Positions 7,283 through 16,109 of a stretch of DNA of 64,000 bases are shown here, piece by piece. The stretch comes from Ponticaulis sp. Lineage in GTDB: Bacteria > Pseudomonadota > Alphaproteobacteria > Caulobacterales > Hyphomonadaceae. Under the pieces are notes generated by a model. That model ran no database searches. It had not been told where the DNA came from and worked only from the letters and a program-made list of their open reading frames with translations. Both the position numbers and the translations under genes were made by a program. The first letter of the stretch is position 1. Each line of letters opens with the position of its first letter. Location: positions 1 through 64,000 of the forward strand of contig NZLU01000063.1 of NCBI GenBank assembly GCA_002692725.1, given 5' to 3'.

Positions 7283-10200
7283 CTATTCCACATCCTGACC
7301 GTATTCACCTACAGGCGGAATTGGCTGCGGCACCAGTTCCGGGATCGGGTCAGTTGTCAGTTTCTCTTCTAGCCAGGCAATCGCAGCATCCAGCTGGGCA
7401 TCTTCACCCAGGTAAGAGGCGTGAGGCAGGTTCTCCACCTCAATGTCTGGAGACACGCCACGACCTTCTACCAGCCAACGGCCGTCCAGCCCGAATTGCC
7501 CATACTCTGCGACCCGAGCCTGACCACGATCTGACAACCGGTTCCGGTCAGACAACCAGATGCCCGCGCCGGCCGTCCTGGTGCCGAGTAATGGCGCAAG
7601 GTCGAGCGCTTTCGCACCGGCGGAGAAGGTTTCGCCATCAGAATACGTGCCTTCATCAATCAAGATGATGAGGTGGCCACGGAAGGCCTGCTGCATGTTG
7701 GTGTAGACCGGTCCGCCTTCCAGACCATTCCAGAAGGCCCAGGCGCGACGCAGAAGGTTTGCCAGAATAACACTATCGACATTGCCACCACGGTTTCCGC
7801 GAACATCGATGATCAGACCATCCTTGTCGAAATGCTCGTAGAAATCGCGCACAAAGCTTTCGAGATCAGATGCCCCCATGGCACGAAGGTGCAAATAGCC
7901 AAATTTGTCGTCTGTTTTCTCGGCAACCGCATCACGGCGGGACTGAACCCAGTCCGCATACCGCAGCCGGCTGACGGTTCCGGAGGATACGGGTGTCACA
8001 ATCTCTTTCATCTCCTCACCTGCTCGGGTGAATTCGATGAGCACCTGATCCCCTGCCTTCATAGTGAGAGCCACGCCAAGATCTGCTTTGCTGCTGATCG
8101 AACGCCCATCCACGCCGGTTATGATGTCCCCAATCTCGATATCCACGCCCGGCTTCAGAAGCGGGCCAAGTGTCCTGGGATGATCGCGCTCACCCTGATA
8201 AATATCGTCTATAAGAAGGCCATTTCCGACTTCCGAATAAGTTGCCCCAAGGAAGCCAGAGGACGCGCCTTCATCATCGGACGGCAGATCGCCTGTGCGG
8301 ACCTGACTGTGCAGAATGCCGAGTTCAGCCACCATCTGCGCCAGAAAATCATTTAGCTCGACCCGATGCCCGATGCGCTCCGCCAAGGGCAGGAAGCGAT
8401 CACCGACAGCCTCCCAGTCTACGTCGCGAAGGCCGGGATCAAAGGCAAAATCGCGGTGCAGACGCCAGGCGTCATGCGCCATCTGCTGCCATTCTTCCTT
8501 GGCGTTTACCCGCAGTTTCCAGTCTGAAATCCGGATGCGGCTTGTGCCCGTGTCCGATGGAAAGCTTTTATCCGGATTGACGAGATAGAAGCTTGTTCGG
8601 GAGCCCCGTCCCTTCTGAACCATCAGTTTTTTACCGTCAGACGAGATTTCAAAACCGGTGACATCGCCCGTATACTTATCGATATCCGGATCATCAGACG
8701 TGAACTTTACGCGCATGATGGCGTTGCTGCTGCCGTCGTCTTCGAGAACAATCAAATGATTGGCGCTGGTGGCGAGCCCGTAATAATTGCCGGACTCGAC
8801 CGGCACTTCCCATAGACGCTCGGCGAGTCCATCGAGCACAAGTGTCGAACTTTCCGCCTCATCTTCGGCGGCGTCCTCTTCGTCCTCGGACTCTTCTTCG
8901 CTTTCATCGGCGTCAGACTCGTCATCTTCATCCAGATCCAGTTCATTCGGAATCTCGAATGGGAAATCGGCTTCCGGATTCAGCTGCAAAGCATAGAGCT
9001 TCCCGCGCTCATCAAAGGCAGGCCCCATATTCCGGTCTCCCCATGGAGACCCGGGCGAGGCGTCGAAATGCCGGTTGGAAATGAAATAGAGCCAGTCGCC
9101 ATCGCGCGAAAAAGCCGGTGAGTGCGATTCATATTTGCCAGAGGTCAGCTCATGGTTTTCGCTGGTTTCTGTGTCATAGAGCATGACGCGCGGAATATCG
9201 CGCCCGTCATAGCCGGTATAAACGAGATAACGGCCATCTCCGCTCCAGGAAAAATCGCCAAACGCATAATCATTGCTCGACGGGGTCTTGTCGATTTCCT
9301 TCGCCGCGCCCGCTTCGGCATCATAGAGGAATAAGCGGCCCTTTTTATCGGTGTAGAGAAAGTCCGCGCTATCCGGAACAGGCACAACAGACCAAATATA
9401 GGTGTCTGAGCCAGACGTCACCGCTTCGCCCTCACCAAGGCCATCGGTCGGAAAGCGCCAGATCTCTCCCTGTTTGTCGCCATCAAGAATGACATACACC
9501 CAGTCGCCATCGCCGCTGACATTCGCAGACCGGGCGCGATACCCGTCCGGCACCTGATACTCCACACGACGCCGATCGCGCGTGAACCCTGTGGTGAACC
9601 GCCCGCGCGCGGTGATCGTCACGCTGTCACCGGATGGCGCAATTCGCGCATCTTCGAGATAGCTGAGCGGATCAGATATCCAGCGATCGCGCTGATAGTC
9701 GCCATCGCTCATCAGGAACAGATCAAGCTTCGCAGCTGTGTTCGCTGAAATGTCATACCGGAAAAGGTCCGCGCCCGACTGGTAAACCACTTCACCGCCG
9801 AAAAGATAAGGCGAGCGGATCTGACCTTCGCTGAAACTGGTGAGCTGTGTTGGCGCACCGCCCTCTGCCGGGATGGACCAGAAATTGTCGGTACCAGACT
9901 TGTCTGACACAAAATAAATGACGCCGTCAGAGACCATGGGATGGCGAATGGGCGCCTCAAAGTTTGCCGCCAGCCGAACAGCCTCTTCATTGCTGCCCAT
10001 TTCGTATCGCCATAGCTGAGCCATACGGCCCCCGCGATAGAGGACGGCATTGTCGTTGAACATTGAGAGGCCGTAGCGGGTGAAAAACAGTGTGGAACCA
10101 TCGTCACTCAATGCGGCCTGATCGACTCCAGACAGCGGAATATCTTCGGTTTTTCCAGTTGTGAGGTCGAGAATGCGCAGCATCATCGGAACGGTGCCGG

Positions 10201-10585
10201 GCAAATTGGTGGTGCGGTATAACAGATGCGAATCGTCGAGCCAGCCGCGAATTGTGACGCCACCGCCTTCAAAAGTGACTCGTTCCGGCACGCCGCCGGT
10301 GGCTGGCATCACGTAGATTTCAGACGGACCATCATAGCTCGCATCGAAGGCAATCCGACGACCGTCCGGCGATAGCATGGGGGAGCTCTCGATCTCGGAA
10401 TGCGTCGTCAGCCGGACCGCTGTTCCGCCCGTCGGTTCCGCGCGCCAGAGATCTCCTTCACTGGCGAAAATCAGCGCCTGATCATTCAAAGCGGGCGTCT
10501 GATACCAGCCCTGTGTCTGAGCTGTCGCAAACTGAGCGCCGGACATAACCGCCAGTCCGGCCGCCGAAAGTAAAAATCGTTTCAT
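7283..10585 (-). CDS. Tricorn-like S41 protease, exported
   Basis: An 1100-residue protein with a signal peptide (MKRFLLSAAGLAVMSGAQFATAQ) followed by the layout of Tricorn proteases: beta-propeller repeats of the TolB/WD40-like type (about 30-670), a helical C1 region, a PDZ domain (GNGLLIDDIYQGE to GDQVLIEFTRAGE) and a C-terminal S41 peptidase core. The likely nucleophile is S982 in GTYSDGETFSAGAK, with D983 next to it as in archaeal Tricorn. An acidic low-complexity stretch of Asp/Glu residues near residues 550-590 interrupts the propeller region. It probably degrades peptides in the periplasm. Its Shine-Dalgarno lies in the stem of a hairpin (10590-10620). Confidence 0.88.
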   Translation of the reverse strand: MKRFLLSAAGLAVMSGAQFATAQTQGWYQTPALNDQALIFASEGDLWRAEPTGGTAVRLTTHSEIESSPMLSPDGRRIAFDASYDGPSEIYVMPATGGVPERVTFEGGGVTIRGWLDDSHLLYRTTNLPGTVPMMLRILDLTTGKTEDIPLSGVDQAALSDDGSTLFFTRYGLSMFNDNAVLYRGGRMAQLWRYEMGSNEEAVRLAANFEAPIRHPMVSDGVIYFVSDKSGTDNFWSIPAEGGAPTQLTSFSEGQIRSPYLFGGEVVYQSGADLFRYDISANTAAKLDLFLMSDGDYQRDRWISDPLSYLEDARIAPSGDSVTITARGRFTTGFTRDRRRVEYQVPDGYRARSANVSGDGDWVYVILDGDKQGEIWRFPTDGLGEGEAVTSGSDTYIWSVVPVPDSADFLYTDKKGRLFLYDAEAGAAKEIDKTPSSNDYAFGDFSWSGDGRYLVYTGYDGRDIPRVMLYDTETSENHELTSGKYESHSPAFSRDGDWLYFISNRHFDASPGSPWGDRNMGPAFDERGKLYALQLNPEADFPFEIPNELDLDEDDESDADESEEESEDEEDAAEDEAESSTLVLDGLAERLWEVPVESGNYYGLATSANHLIVLEDDGSSNAIMRVKFTSDDPDIDKYTGDVTGFEISSDGKKLMVQKGRGSRTSFYLVNPDKSFPSDTGTSRIRISDWKLRVNAKEEWQQMAHDAWRLHRDFAFDPGLRDVDWEAVGDRFLPLAERIGHRVELNDFLAQMVAELGILHSQVRTGDLPSDDEGASSGFLGATYSEVGNGLLIDDIYQGERDHPRTLGPLLKPGVDIEIGDIITGVDGRSISSKADLGVALTMKAGDQVLIEFTRAGEEMKEIVTPVSSGTVSRLRYADWVQSRRDAVAEKTDDKFGYLHLRAMGASDLESFVRDFYEHFDKDGLIIDVRGNRGGNVDSVILANLLRRAWAFWNGLEGGPVYTNMQQAFRGHLIILIDEGTYSDGETFSAGAKALDLAPLLGTRTAGAGIWLSDRNRLSDRGQARVAEYGQFGLDGRWLVEGRGVSPDIEVENLPHASYLGEDAQLDAAIAWLEEKLTTDPIPELVPQPIPPVGEYGQDVE

Positions 10586-10589
10586 ATCA

Positions 10590-10620
10590 ACCCCGCAATT
10601 TAAACATCATATTGCGGGGT
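10590..10620 (-). promoter_or_regulatory. Hairpin covering the Tricorn-protease ribosome-binding site
   Basis: A perfect 10-bp stem, ACCCCGCAAT and ATTGCGGGGT, with an 11-base loop lies between the Hcp-like gene and the Tricorn-like gene on the minus strand. Read on that strand, the 3' arm ends in GCGGGGT five bases before the ATG at 10585, so the only plausible Shine-Dalgarno is paired. It has no T-run and so is a poor intrinsic terminator; it could limit translation. Confidence 0.55.
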
Positions 10621-10684
10621 GATCTGTTCGTGACACAAGGGTCAGTGCATTACAAAACGCTTAGTCTCCTCAAGAAATGGACGG

Positions 10685-11209
10685 CTAACGGCCTGTCATG
10701 AAGTTGTAGGAAGCCGTCACGTCGCCGGAACTGCGTCCACCGGCATCAGCCTTTGGATAGGTCCATTCAATGGATTCATAATTCAGCGTGATCGTTTCAG
10801 ATGCTTCCCCATCATCCATGGACGCATTCAGATCGGTCAATGTGACGCTGGTGAGCTTAATCGTCATATAGGGTTGCCCGCCACGCGACTCTGTGAGATC
10901 AACGCTGACCTCCTTAAAGCTTTCGCCTCTTGTAATCGCGCGTCGCAATAACGGGCTTGTGGCATCGATTTCTTTTTCGAATGTCAGCCCAGACGTTGAT
11001 AAACTTGCACGCATGCGACCAGAGGCGGCTCCGGCGGGCGAAGGCCGTGAATACCCTTCCGTTACGCGATCAATATTGATCCAGCCTGAACGCCTTGAGT
11101 CTTTCGACTCACCTTCAATGCCGTCAAATTTAATGTAACCCGCTGCCGACGCCATTGGCGTCAGTGCGAGGCTCGCTGCGAGTGTCATAATTGCAAAGAC
11201 CGATTTCAT
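10685..11209 (-). CDS. Exported Hcp-like (type VI tube) protein
   Basis: A 174-residue protein with a clear Sec signal peptide (MKSVFAIMTLAASLALTPMASA). The mature part matches the Hcp family of type VI secretion tube proteins: AGYIKFDGIEGESKDSRRSG at its start, FEKEIDATSPLLRRAITRGE in the middle, and an ESIEWTYPKADAGG C-terminal block. No other type VI gene is present nearby. A true Hcp is cytoplasmic and has no signal peptide, so this protein probably acts in the periplasm or outside the cell and should not be taken as proof of a T6SS. It lies 99 bp upstream of the Tricorn-like gene, on the same strand. Confidence 0.8.
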   Translation of the reverse strand: MKSVFAIMTLAASLALTPMASAAGYIKFDGIEGESKDSRRSGWINIDRVTEGYSRPSPAGAASGRMRASLSTSGLTFEKEIDATSPLLRRAITRGESFKEVSVDLTESRGGQPYMTIKLTSVTLTDLNASMDDGEASETITLNYESIEWTYPKADAGGRSSGDVTASYNFMTGR

Positions 11210-11292
11210 AATGTTCTCACACCTCAGGATGGAAGAAGCCTCTCACAGCTTTTTCGCGCGAGCAATCTGCGCTGCAGCATGACGAGCTGTGA

Positions 11293-11991
11293 TCAGCGAA
11301 TCGGAAAATCGAAATAGGTGTCCGGATACGGCTCATTGTTGAGCGTGAAATGCCACCATTCTTCCTTGATTCCGCGGAAGCCGTTTTCGAGCATGATGGT
11401 TTGCAACAAAGCTCTGTTGCCGCGTTGTTCGACACTCGGACGCGGATCAGAAGGCCAGGACAAGCTGTCAAACAAGTCCCAGGGCGAGCCCATATCGAGT
11501 TCTTCGCCGGTTTTGGCGTCGATAATGGTCAGATCCAGCGTGCTGCCGCGGGAATGGCCAGAGCGTTCAGCGATATATCCCAGTTCGAACAGGCGCGATT
11601 TGGCGACATTCGGATAAAATTCCGACTTCATTATCTGGTCATCCAGATCACGTGCCCAGCTCGCAAAATTGGCAACAGCGCGGGCCGGTCGATAACAATC
11701 AAACACTTTCAGTCCGAGGCCAAAGCCGGACAGTTTGGCCTGAACTTCTGCCAGGGCATCAGCGGCCTCAATTGTGAGATAACAGACCGAAGCGTCATAG
11801 CCATTGATCGGACGACCAATGAAATTGTTATTCCCGACATACCGCACATCCGACTTCAAACCGTGAATATACTCTGTCGCGTTGACGAAGCCGTCAGGCT
11901 TTTGGGTCGGATCAGACACGCGAGGCTCCTCGGCATTTGCACAGGCAGAGAGGAACAGACCTGCCGCAACGACCATCAGTTTTCTGATCAT
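11293..11991 (-). CDS. D-Ala-D-Ala dipeptidase-like M15 lipoprotein
   Basis: A 232-residue zinc dipeptidase of the VanX/DdpX (M15D) family. The zinc site is visible as H-x6-D in SGHSRGSTLDLTI, with the third ligand in the EEWWHF motif, where the Glu is the expected base. The substrate-binding FDCYRPARAV block is also present. The N terminus MIRKLMVVAAGLFLSACANA carries a lipobox (LSAC), so it is probably anchored to a membrane in the periplasm and takes part in peptidoglycan turnover or D-Ala recovery, not vancomycin resistance. The first four bases overlap the 3' end of the upstream pseudouridine synthase gene. Confidence 0.88.
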   Translation of the reverse strand: MIRKLMVVAAGLFLSACANAEEPRVSDPTQKPDGFVNATEYIHGLKSDVRYVGNNNFIGRPINGYDASVCYLTIEAADALAEVQAKLSGFGLGLKVFDCYRPARAVANFASWARDLDDQIMKSEFYPNVAKSRLFELGYIAERSGHSRGSTLDLTIIDAKTGEELDMGSPWDLFDSLSWPSDPRPSVEQRGNRALLQTIMLENGFRGIKEEWWHFTLNNEPYPDTYFDFPIR

Positions 11992-12785
11992 TGGTTCCGC
12001 TTCCCTCTTAGTTCATCAAGACTTGGGTTTCTGAGAAGCGCCTGAATCTCGTCAGGCTTCAACTCTTTCCAAGTCCCTTCGGCCATGCCGCCCATTTTAA
12101 GGGCACCAATTCGAACGCGGACCAAATCGATCACTCGCAATTCTACCAGATCACACATGCGGCGGATTTGCCGGTTTCGGCCTTCGGTGAGCACAAAGCG
12201 AAGTGTCTGGTCGGCCATTTGTGAAACGCGGGCGGGTTTCAGTTTATAACCATCCAGCTCGAGACCGTGATTGAGGAGTTTTAGCGCCTGCCGCGTGATC
12301 CGTCCGCGCACCCGCACAATGTATTCTTTCTCGAGATCGGCCTCGGGTCCGATCACGCCTTTGGCGACGGTACCGTCATCAGACAGAATGAGCAGTCCGC
12401 GCGAATCCATATCGAGACGACCCACCGGTGCAAGGCTGTCATTTGCCGACACATGCGCCCCTTTACCGACACGGTTTTCGTCGGTCAGCAATCGGATCGC
12501 AGGCACCTGCCCCTCTTCCGGTGTGGCGGAGACATAGCCAACCGGCTTATTCAGCATCACCGTTCTCTTGGCAGCGAGCGCTTCAGCCCCGGCTTCTGAG
12601 AATTTCAGGGTTTGACCGGGCAGGATTTTACGTCCGGCATCCTCGACCTTTTCCCCGTCAATATAGATATTGCCGGCCAGAATGAGGCCTTCGGCTTCGC
12701 GCCTTGAACACACGCCGGACTGTGCCAGCCATTTATTGACGCGGACAGGCTCTTCGCCAGCATAGGTTTTCTCGAAAGGAGTCAT
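11988..12785 (-). CDS. RsuA/RluB/RluF family pseudouridine synthase
   Basis: A 265-residue rRNA-modifying enzyme. An S4 RNA-binding domain (RVNKWLAQSGVCSRREAEGL, about residues 15-60) precedes the catalytic domain, whose signature GRLDMDSRGLLILSDDG contains the catalytic Asp. The VMLNKPVGYVS and EGRNRQIRRMCDLV motifs follow the family. The RRMC ending resembles RluF/RluB, which modify 23S rRNA helix regions, but the exact uridine cannot be assigned. The gene overlaps the dipeptidase gene by 4 bp (ATGA), a translational coupling without an obvious functional link. A second enzyme of the superfamily (RluE type) is at 61108. Confidence 0.88.
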   Translation of the reverse strand: MTPFEKTYAGEEPVRVNKWLAQSGVCSRREAEGLILAGNIYIDGEKVEDAGRKILPGQTLKFSEAGAEALAAKRTVMLNKPVGYVSATPEEGQVPAIRLLTDENRVGKGAHVSANDSLAPVGRLDMDSRGLLILSDDGTVAKGVIGPEADLEKEYIVRVRGRITRQALKLLNHGLELDGYKLKPARVSQMADQTLRFVLTEGRNRQIRRMCDLVELRVIDLVRVRIGALKMGGMAEGTWKELKPDEIQALLRNPSLDELRGKRNQ

Positions 12786-12845
12786 GAGAGCGTTCGTATC
12801 GCAGTTTATTCGGGCTGTCTCGCCTTCCCGACCAGCGTGCTAAGC

Positions 12846-13784
12846 TTACGGCATAGATGACGGCCTGATGGACACCTGTTTGGGTAGCTCAGTCGAGATG
12901 TGTTCAGCGAATGCGCTCACGGCCGGAAGAACGCCCTTGCGTGTGGGCTGTACCATTGAAAGTGTCGCGCTTCCTGATGACCAGCCGGGAAGGATTTGTT
13001 CCAGTCGCCCCGCATCCACATCTGATTGGCAGACATAAGCAGGCAGGGACACAATCCCCAATCCCGAGGCGCTCGCGCTTTTCAGCGTCACCATGTCGTC
13101 ACTGCTCAAGCGCGGAATAAACTCGATTTGACTTTCTGCGCCTGTGTCCGAGCGCAAATTCCATTGCGCGATATCCGAATTCCAGCCCAAACACAGACCT
13201 TTATGATCTTTCAGATCATCGGGGCTCGCGGGATGTCCAAAATCCGCCAGATAACGCGGTGACGCGAACAGGCGCCACTCCACATTTGCAACGCGTTTCT
13301 GGATAAGAGTGGAGTCAGGCAGATTGTCGACATGCCCTCTGATCGCGAGATCAATTCCAGCTTCGATCAGATTGACCATGTCATTTGTCACAAACTGGCC
13401 AATTTCGACGTTTGGATGCGCTTTGATGAAGTCTGCAATCAGGCCCTCCAAGGCAAATTGGGCGACCCCGACGGAACAGGACAGTCGGATTTTTCCTGTG
13501 AGGGCTTCTTTGCTTTGCTTCACATGTGCCTCGGCAGCCCTGACTTCTTCGACAACTGCTTTCGCATGACGAAAGAAGGCTTTTCCGACATCTGTTATGG
13601 CAAACTGTCTGGATGTGCGCTGAATGAGCCGTGCGTCCAGACGGGCTTCCAATTGTTCGATGTGACGACTAAGTCGCGACTTCGGAATTCCCAGCGCGCG
13701 TCCTGCCGGCGCGAAGCCGCGCTTCTCCACCACATGGAAGAAGTAAAAATAGTCGTTCAGATCGAGTTGTTCATTGTGCTTCAT
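12846..13784 (-). CDS. LysR family transcriptional regulator
   Basis: A 312-residue regulator. The N-terminal winged helix-turn-helix is clear (LNDYFYFFHVVEKRGFAPAG then ALGIPKSRLSRHIEQLEARL), followed by the effector-binding domain. The start at 13784 begins directly at MKHNEQLDLNDYF; longer in-frame starts run into the divergent pirin gene and give a non-family N terminus. A perfect 16-bp palindrome lies one base upstream. The gene is divergent from the pirin/isochorismatase cluster, the classical arrangement for a LysR regulator and its target. The inducer is unknown; a quinone or oxidised aromatic compound is a guess from the neighbours. Confidence 0.88.
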   Translation of the reverse strand: MKHNEQLDLNDYFYFFHVVEKRGFAPAGRALGIPKSRLSRHIEQLEARLDARLIQRTSRQFAITDVGKAFFRHAKAVVEEVRAAEAHVKQSKEALTGKIRLSCSVGVAQFALEGLIADFIKAHPNVEIGQFVTNDMVNLIEAGIDLAIRGHVDNLPDSTLIQKRVANVEWRLFASPRYLADFGHPASPDDLKDHKGLCLGWNSDIAQWNLRSDTGAESQIEFIPRLSSDDMVTLKSASASGLGIVSLPAYVCQSDVDAGRLEQILPGWSSGSATLSMVQPTRKGVLPAVSAFAEHISTELPKQVSIRPSSMP

Positions 13785-13785
13785 G

Positions 13786-13801
13786 GTTCCATTTATGGAA
13801 C
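13786..13801. promoter_or_regulatory. Palindromic operator candidate of the LysR regulator
   Basis: GTTCCAT-TT-ATGGAAC is a perfect inverted repeat immediately before the lysR-type start codon and 78 bp before the pirin start. It fits an autoregulatory operator, with control of the divergent genes possible. It lacks the T-N11-A spacing of the textbook LysR box, so its use by this regulator is inferred from position. Confidence 0.55.
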
Positions 13802-13878
13802 GATAAGTCCGAAGTAAAGCATCTTCCCGTTCGGTCGTCTCGAATTTAGATTCCTCAAACACTAAGAGGAGATCCAAA

Positions 13879-14757
13879 ATGCCTTTCGACACACCCACGG
13901 ACACACAGGCGGCCCCCAATAAGCGCCGCGATATTGTTTCAGGAAATCCATTCTCTGTCGGCGACGGCTTCAACGCACTGAGCTTCAGACACGGCATGTA
14001 TGAGGGCGCTATGGATCCTCTGATCATGGTGGACCATTTCGTGATGACCGAGCCGACATTTGGTGCGCATGCCCATGCCGGTCTCTCTGCAGTCTCCATC
14101 CTGCTTGAAGACAGTCAGGGTCGCTTTCATAACAAGGACAGCCTTGGAAACGACGTGGATCTGATGCCTGGCGACCTCTATTGGCTGAAAGCGGGTCGGG
14201 GCGCGGTGCATGATGAAAAGCCAAGACCCGGCGGACACACCCATGCGCTTCAGGTTTTCGTCAATCTGCCCGCACGGATGAAATACGATGCGCCAACATC
14301 ACTACACGTCAAAGCCTCTGACATGCCGATCCTCAGCGGCAATGGATACCGAGCGAGGCTGATGCTGGGCGAATCGGGAAATGCCCGGGGCCATAGCTCT
14401 CCGGCTCTCCCCATGACAATTCTCGATGTCATGCTGGATGCAGGTGGTCGCTTTGAGCACACCGTGCCAACCGGAAAATCGGCCTTTATTCTCGTCATTG
14501 ATGGTGCCGCCACAGCCAGGTTGGATCGCAAAACCGTTATGCTTAGCCGTGATGAGTCGATCTCTTTCCGACGATCAGACGCCAATCAGCGTCTCGTTCT
14601 GACCGCCGAAGCCGGTGCACATATCGCCATATTGCAAGCTGCGCCCGTCGAAGAGCGCTTCGTTCAGAAAGGCCCGTTCGCCATGAGCACCCAGGATGAA
14701 GTCGATGCCATGGTCGCCGCCCATAAGGACGGGAAGCTCGGCAGTATCGACGCCTGA
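13879..14757 (+). CDS. Pirin family protein
   Basis: A 292-residue bicupin. The N-terminal cupin shows the pirin pattern (MDPLIMVDHF, then GAHAHAGLSAVSILLE with His residues expected to bind iron, DLYWLKAGRGAVHDE, and LQVFVNLPARMKYDAP). The C-terminal cupin spans about residues 165-255. Bacterial pirins of this type include quercetin dioxygenases and proteins that modulate central metabolism; the activity here is not known. AGAGGAGA lies eight bases before the ATG. The next gene, an isochorismatase-like hydrolase, follows after 46 bp, and both are probably under the divergent LysR regulator. Pirin with isochorismatase hydrolase is a recurrent pairing in proteobacteria. Confidence 0.88.
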   Translation: MPFDTPTDTQAAPNKRRDIVSGNPFSVGDGFNALSFRHGMYEGAMDPLIMVDHFVMTEPTFGAHAHAGLSAVSILLEDSQGRFHNKDSLGNDVDLMPGDLYWLKAGRGAVHDEKPRPGGHTHALQVFVNLPARMKYDAPTSLHVKASDMPILSGNGYRARLMLGESGNARGHSSPALPMTILDVMLDAGGRFEHTVPTGKSAFILVIDGAATARLDRKTVMLSRDESISFRRSDANQRLVLTAEAGAHIAILQAAPVEERFVQKGPFAMSTQDEVDAMVAAHKDGKLGSIDA

Positions 14758-14803
14758 TCACCTCCGACAATCAACCAACTCAATCCCTGAAAAGGAAACC
14801 AAC

Positions 14804-15442
14804 ATGACATCTTCAAACTACAATCCAGAGCCACTTACAGCAGGTAACGCCGCCCTCATCCTTGTCGATCATCAGGTCGGGCTCATGACCGGCATTCGTG
14901 ATTACTCGGTTGCCGAGCTGAAACACAATGTTGTCGGGCTTGCCAAAGCTGCGAAAGCGCTCGGGCTCCCCATCGTGACAACGACCACATCGGCCGACAC
15001 ATTGTGGGGGCCGGCTTTCCCGGAGCTGCAGCAAGCGCTGCCGGATCATACCTTTATCGACCGAACCAGCGTCAATGCATGGGATGATCCACGCGTGGAG
15101 CAAGCCATTCGCGAAACGGGGCGGACAAAGCTTATTTTTGCGGGCGTATCACTGGAAGTCTGCGCCGCATTTCCAGCTATGCGAGCCGTTCGGGAAGGCT
15201 TTGAATCTTATGTCGCCGTCGACGTCAGCGGAACATTCAATCTCACAAAGAGGGAGACCGGCATGGCGCGTCTGATCCAGAGCGGCGTCATCATAGCTGA
15301 TGGTGCCAGCCTGATGGTCGAAATCCTGGCGGATAATGCTGCGCCTGAGGCCATGGATGTCTATTCTGCGCTCGACATGGATTGGGCTGCTCTGGTGGGT
15401 CAGGTTCGCGCCAGCGCAAGCCAGATGGCCGGCGTTAATTGA
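14804..15442 (+). CDS. Isochorismatase family hydrolase (YcaC-like)
   Basis: A 212-residue cysteine hydrolase. The catalytic triad can be placed: Asp in ALILVDHQVG, Lys in ETGRTKLIFAG and Cys in VSLEVCAAFPAM. The overall pattern is closest to YcaC-type hydrolases of unknown natural substrate, not to true EntB isochorismatase, since no siderophore genes are present. The start at 14804 has AAAGGAAA upstream. It is cotranscribed with the pirin gene, and a small membrane protein follows. A role in detoxifying or recycling a small amide or enol ether is inference. Confidence 0.85.
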   Translation: MTSSNYNPEPLTAGNAALILVDHQVGLMTGIRDYSVAELKHNVVGLAKAAKALGLPIVTTTTSADTLWGPAFPELQQALPDHTFIDRTSVNAWDDPRVEQAIRETGRTKLIFAGVSLEVCAAFPAMRAVREGFESYVAVDVSGTFNLTKRETGMARLIQSGVIIADGASLMVEILADNAAPEAMDVYSALDMDWAALVGQVRASASQMAGVN

Positions 15443-15510
15443 CATCAACCAAGCGTGCGGCGTTCAGCTGAAATGAGCGCCGTGCGACACCCATCGCAAG
15501 GACCACCACT

Positions 15511-15759
15511 ATGCTTCAATCATTCAGAAAAGAGCTACCCGCCTGCAAACCTCTGCCGAAACACAGAATGGCTGTTCTAACGTTTTTGGGGTTGTTGGCG
15601 CCTGTCTATTTTATTCCGGATTTTCTGGTTCGAATGTTTCCAGAGCAAATCTTTCTGGTCACCATTCTGTCCGTCGCGACGATCGTCACCTTGATGACCT
15701 ATCTGATTATGCCCGTTTTGATCTGGTTGTTTCGGGGCTGGATCACCGCTGAGGGATAA
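15511..15759 (+). CDS. Small two-helix membrane protein
   Basis: An 82-residue protein of unrecognised family. Two hydrophobic segments are visible, MAVLTFLGLLAPVYFIPDFL (about 22-45) and a second from about 50 to 75. The N terminus is basic. AAGGA is placed nine bases before the ATG, and codon use is like the neighbours. It follows the hydrolase gene by 68 bp on the same strand and is likely part of the LysR-controlled cluster. No function can be inferred beyond inner-membrane location. Confidence 0.6.
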   Translation: MLQSFRKELPACKPLPKHRMAVLTFLGLLAPVYFIPDFLVRMFPEQIFLVTILSVATIVTLMTYLIMPVLIWLFRGWITAEG

Positions 15760-15928
15760 GACAAGGACGGTATTCGCGGCCATGTTTCGCGCCTGAAATC
15801 ACATTTTTTGTAACAATTTTTAAGCCACTTGCCGACAGGTCTTTGCCCTCCCATTTACCCGCTGTTGAGGCAGTGTGCTTCAATGCCTGGCGAGCCAGTT
15901 GTCCGCTCGCACCCTTAGGACGATGTCC

Positions 15929-16033
15929 ATGTCTAAAAAAGTTGGCAAACCATCTAAACCTGGCGCCAAACCTGCTCAGCCTGCTGTGAAACCTGCGGTC
16001 ACCGGAAAGCCAAAAGGCAAATCAGGCCGCTAG
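15929..16033 (+). CDS. 34-residue Lys/Pro-rich basic peptide
   Basis: A candidate small gene, missed by usual length cut-offs. The product has Lys at about a quarter of its positions plus many Pro, Gly and Ala, in a repeating pattern (KPSKPGAKPAQPAVKPA, then GKPKGKSGR), with no hydrophobic segment. AGGA lies eight bases before the ATG at 15929; an in-frame ATG at 15923 is less well spaced. A strong intrinsic terminator 77 bp downstream on the same strand shows that something here is transcribed rightward. The composition suggests a disordered nucleic-acid-binding or ribosome-associated peptide, but no family is recognised. Confidence 0.55.
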   Translation: MSKKVGKPSKPGAKPAQPAVKPAVTGKPKGKSGR

Positions 16034-16109
16034 GTCTGTTCCCAATTTACGCCATCTGAGCGTTGTCGCCATTCCCCGCTTTGCGACGAGGCTCACACCC
16101 AATGCCTTC

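Noticed and set aside
8787..8996. Ser-rich plus-strand open frame
   Set aside because: It is the complement of the acidic Asp/Glu stretch of the Tricorn-like protease.
10685..11209. Evidence for a type VI secretion system
   Set aside because: The Hcp-like protein has a Sec signal peptide and no other T6SS gene is present in the window.
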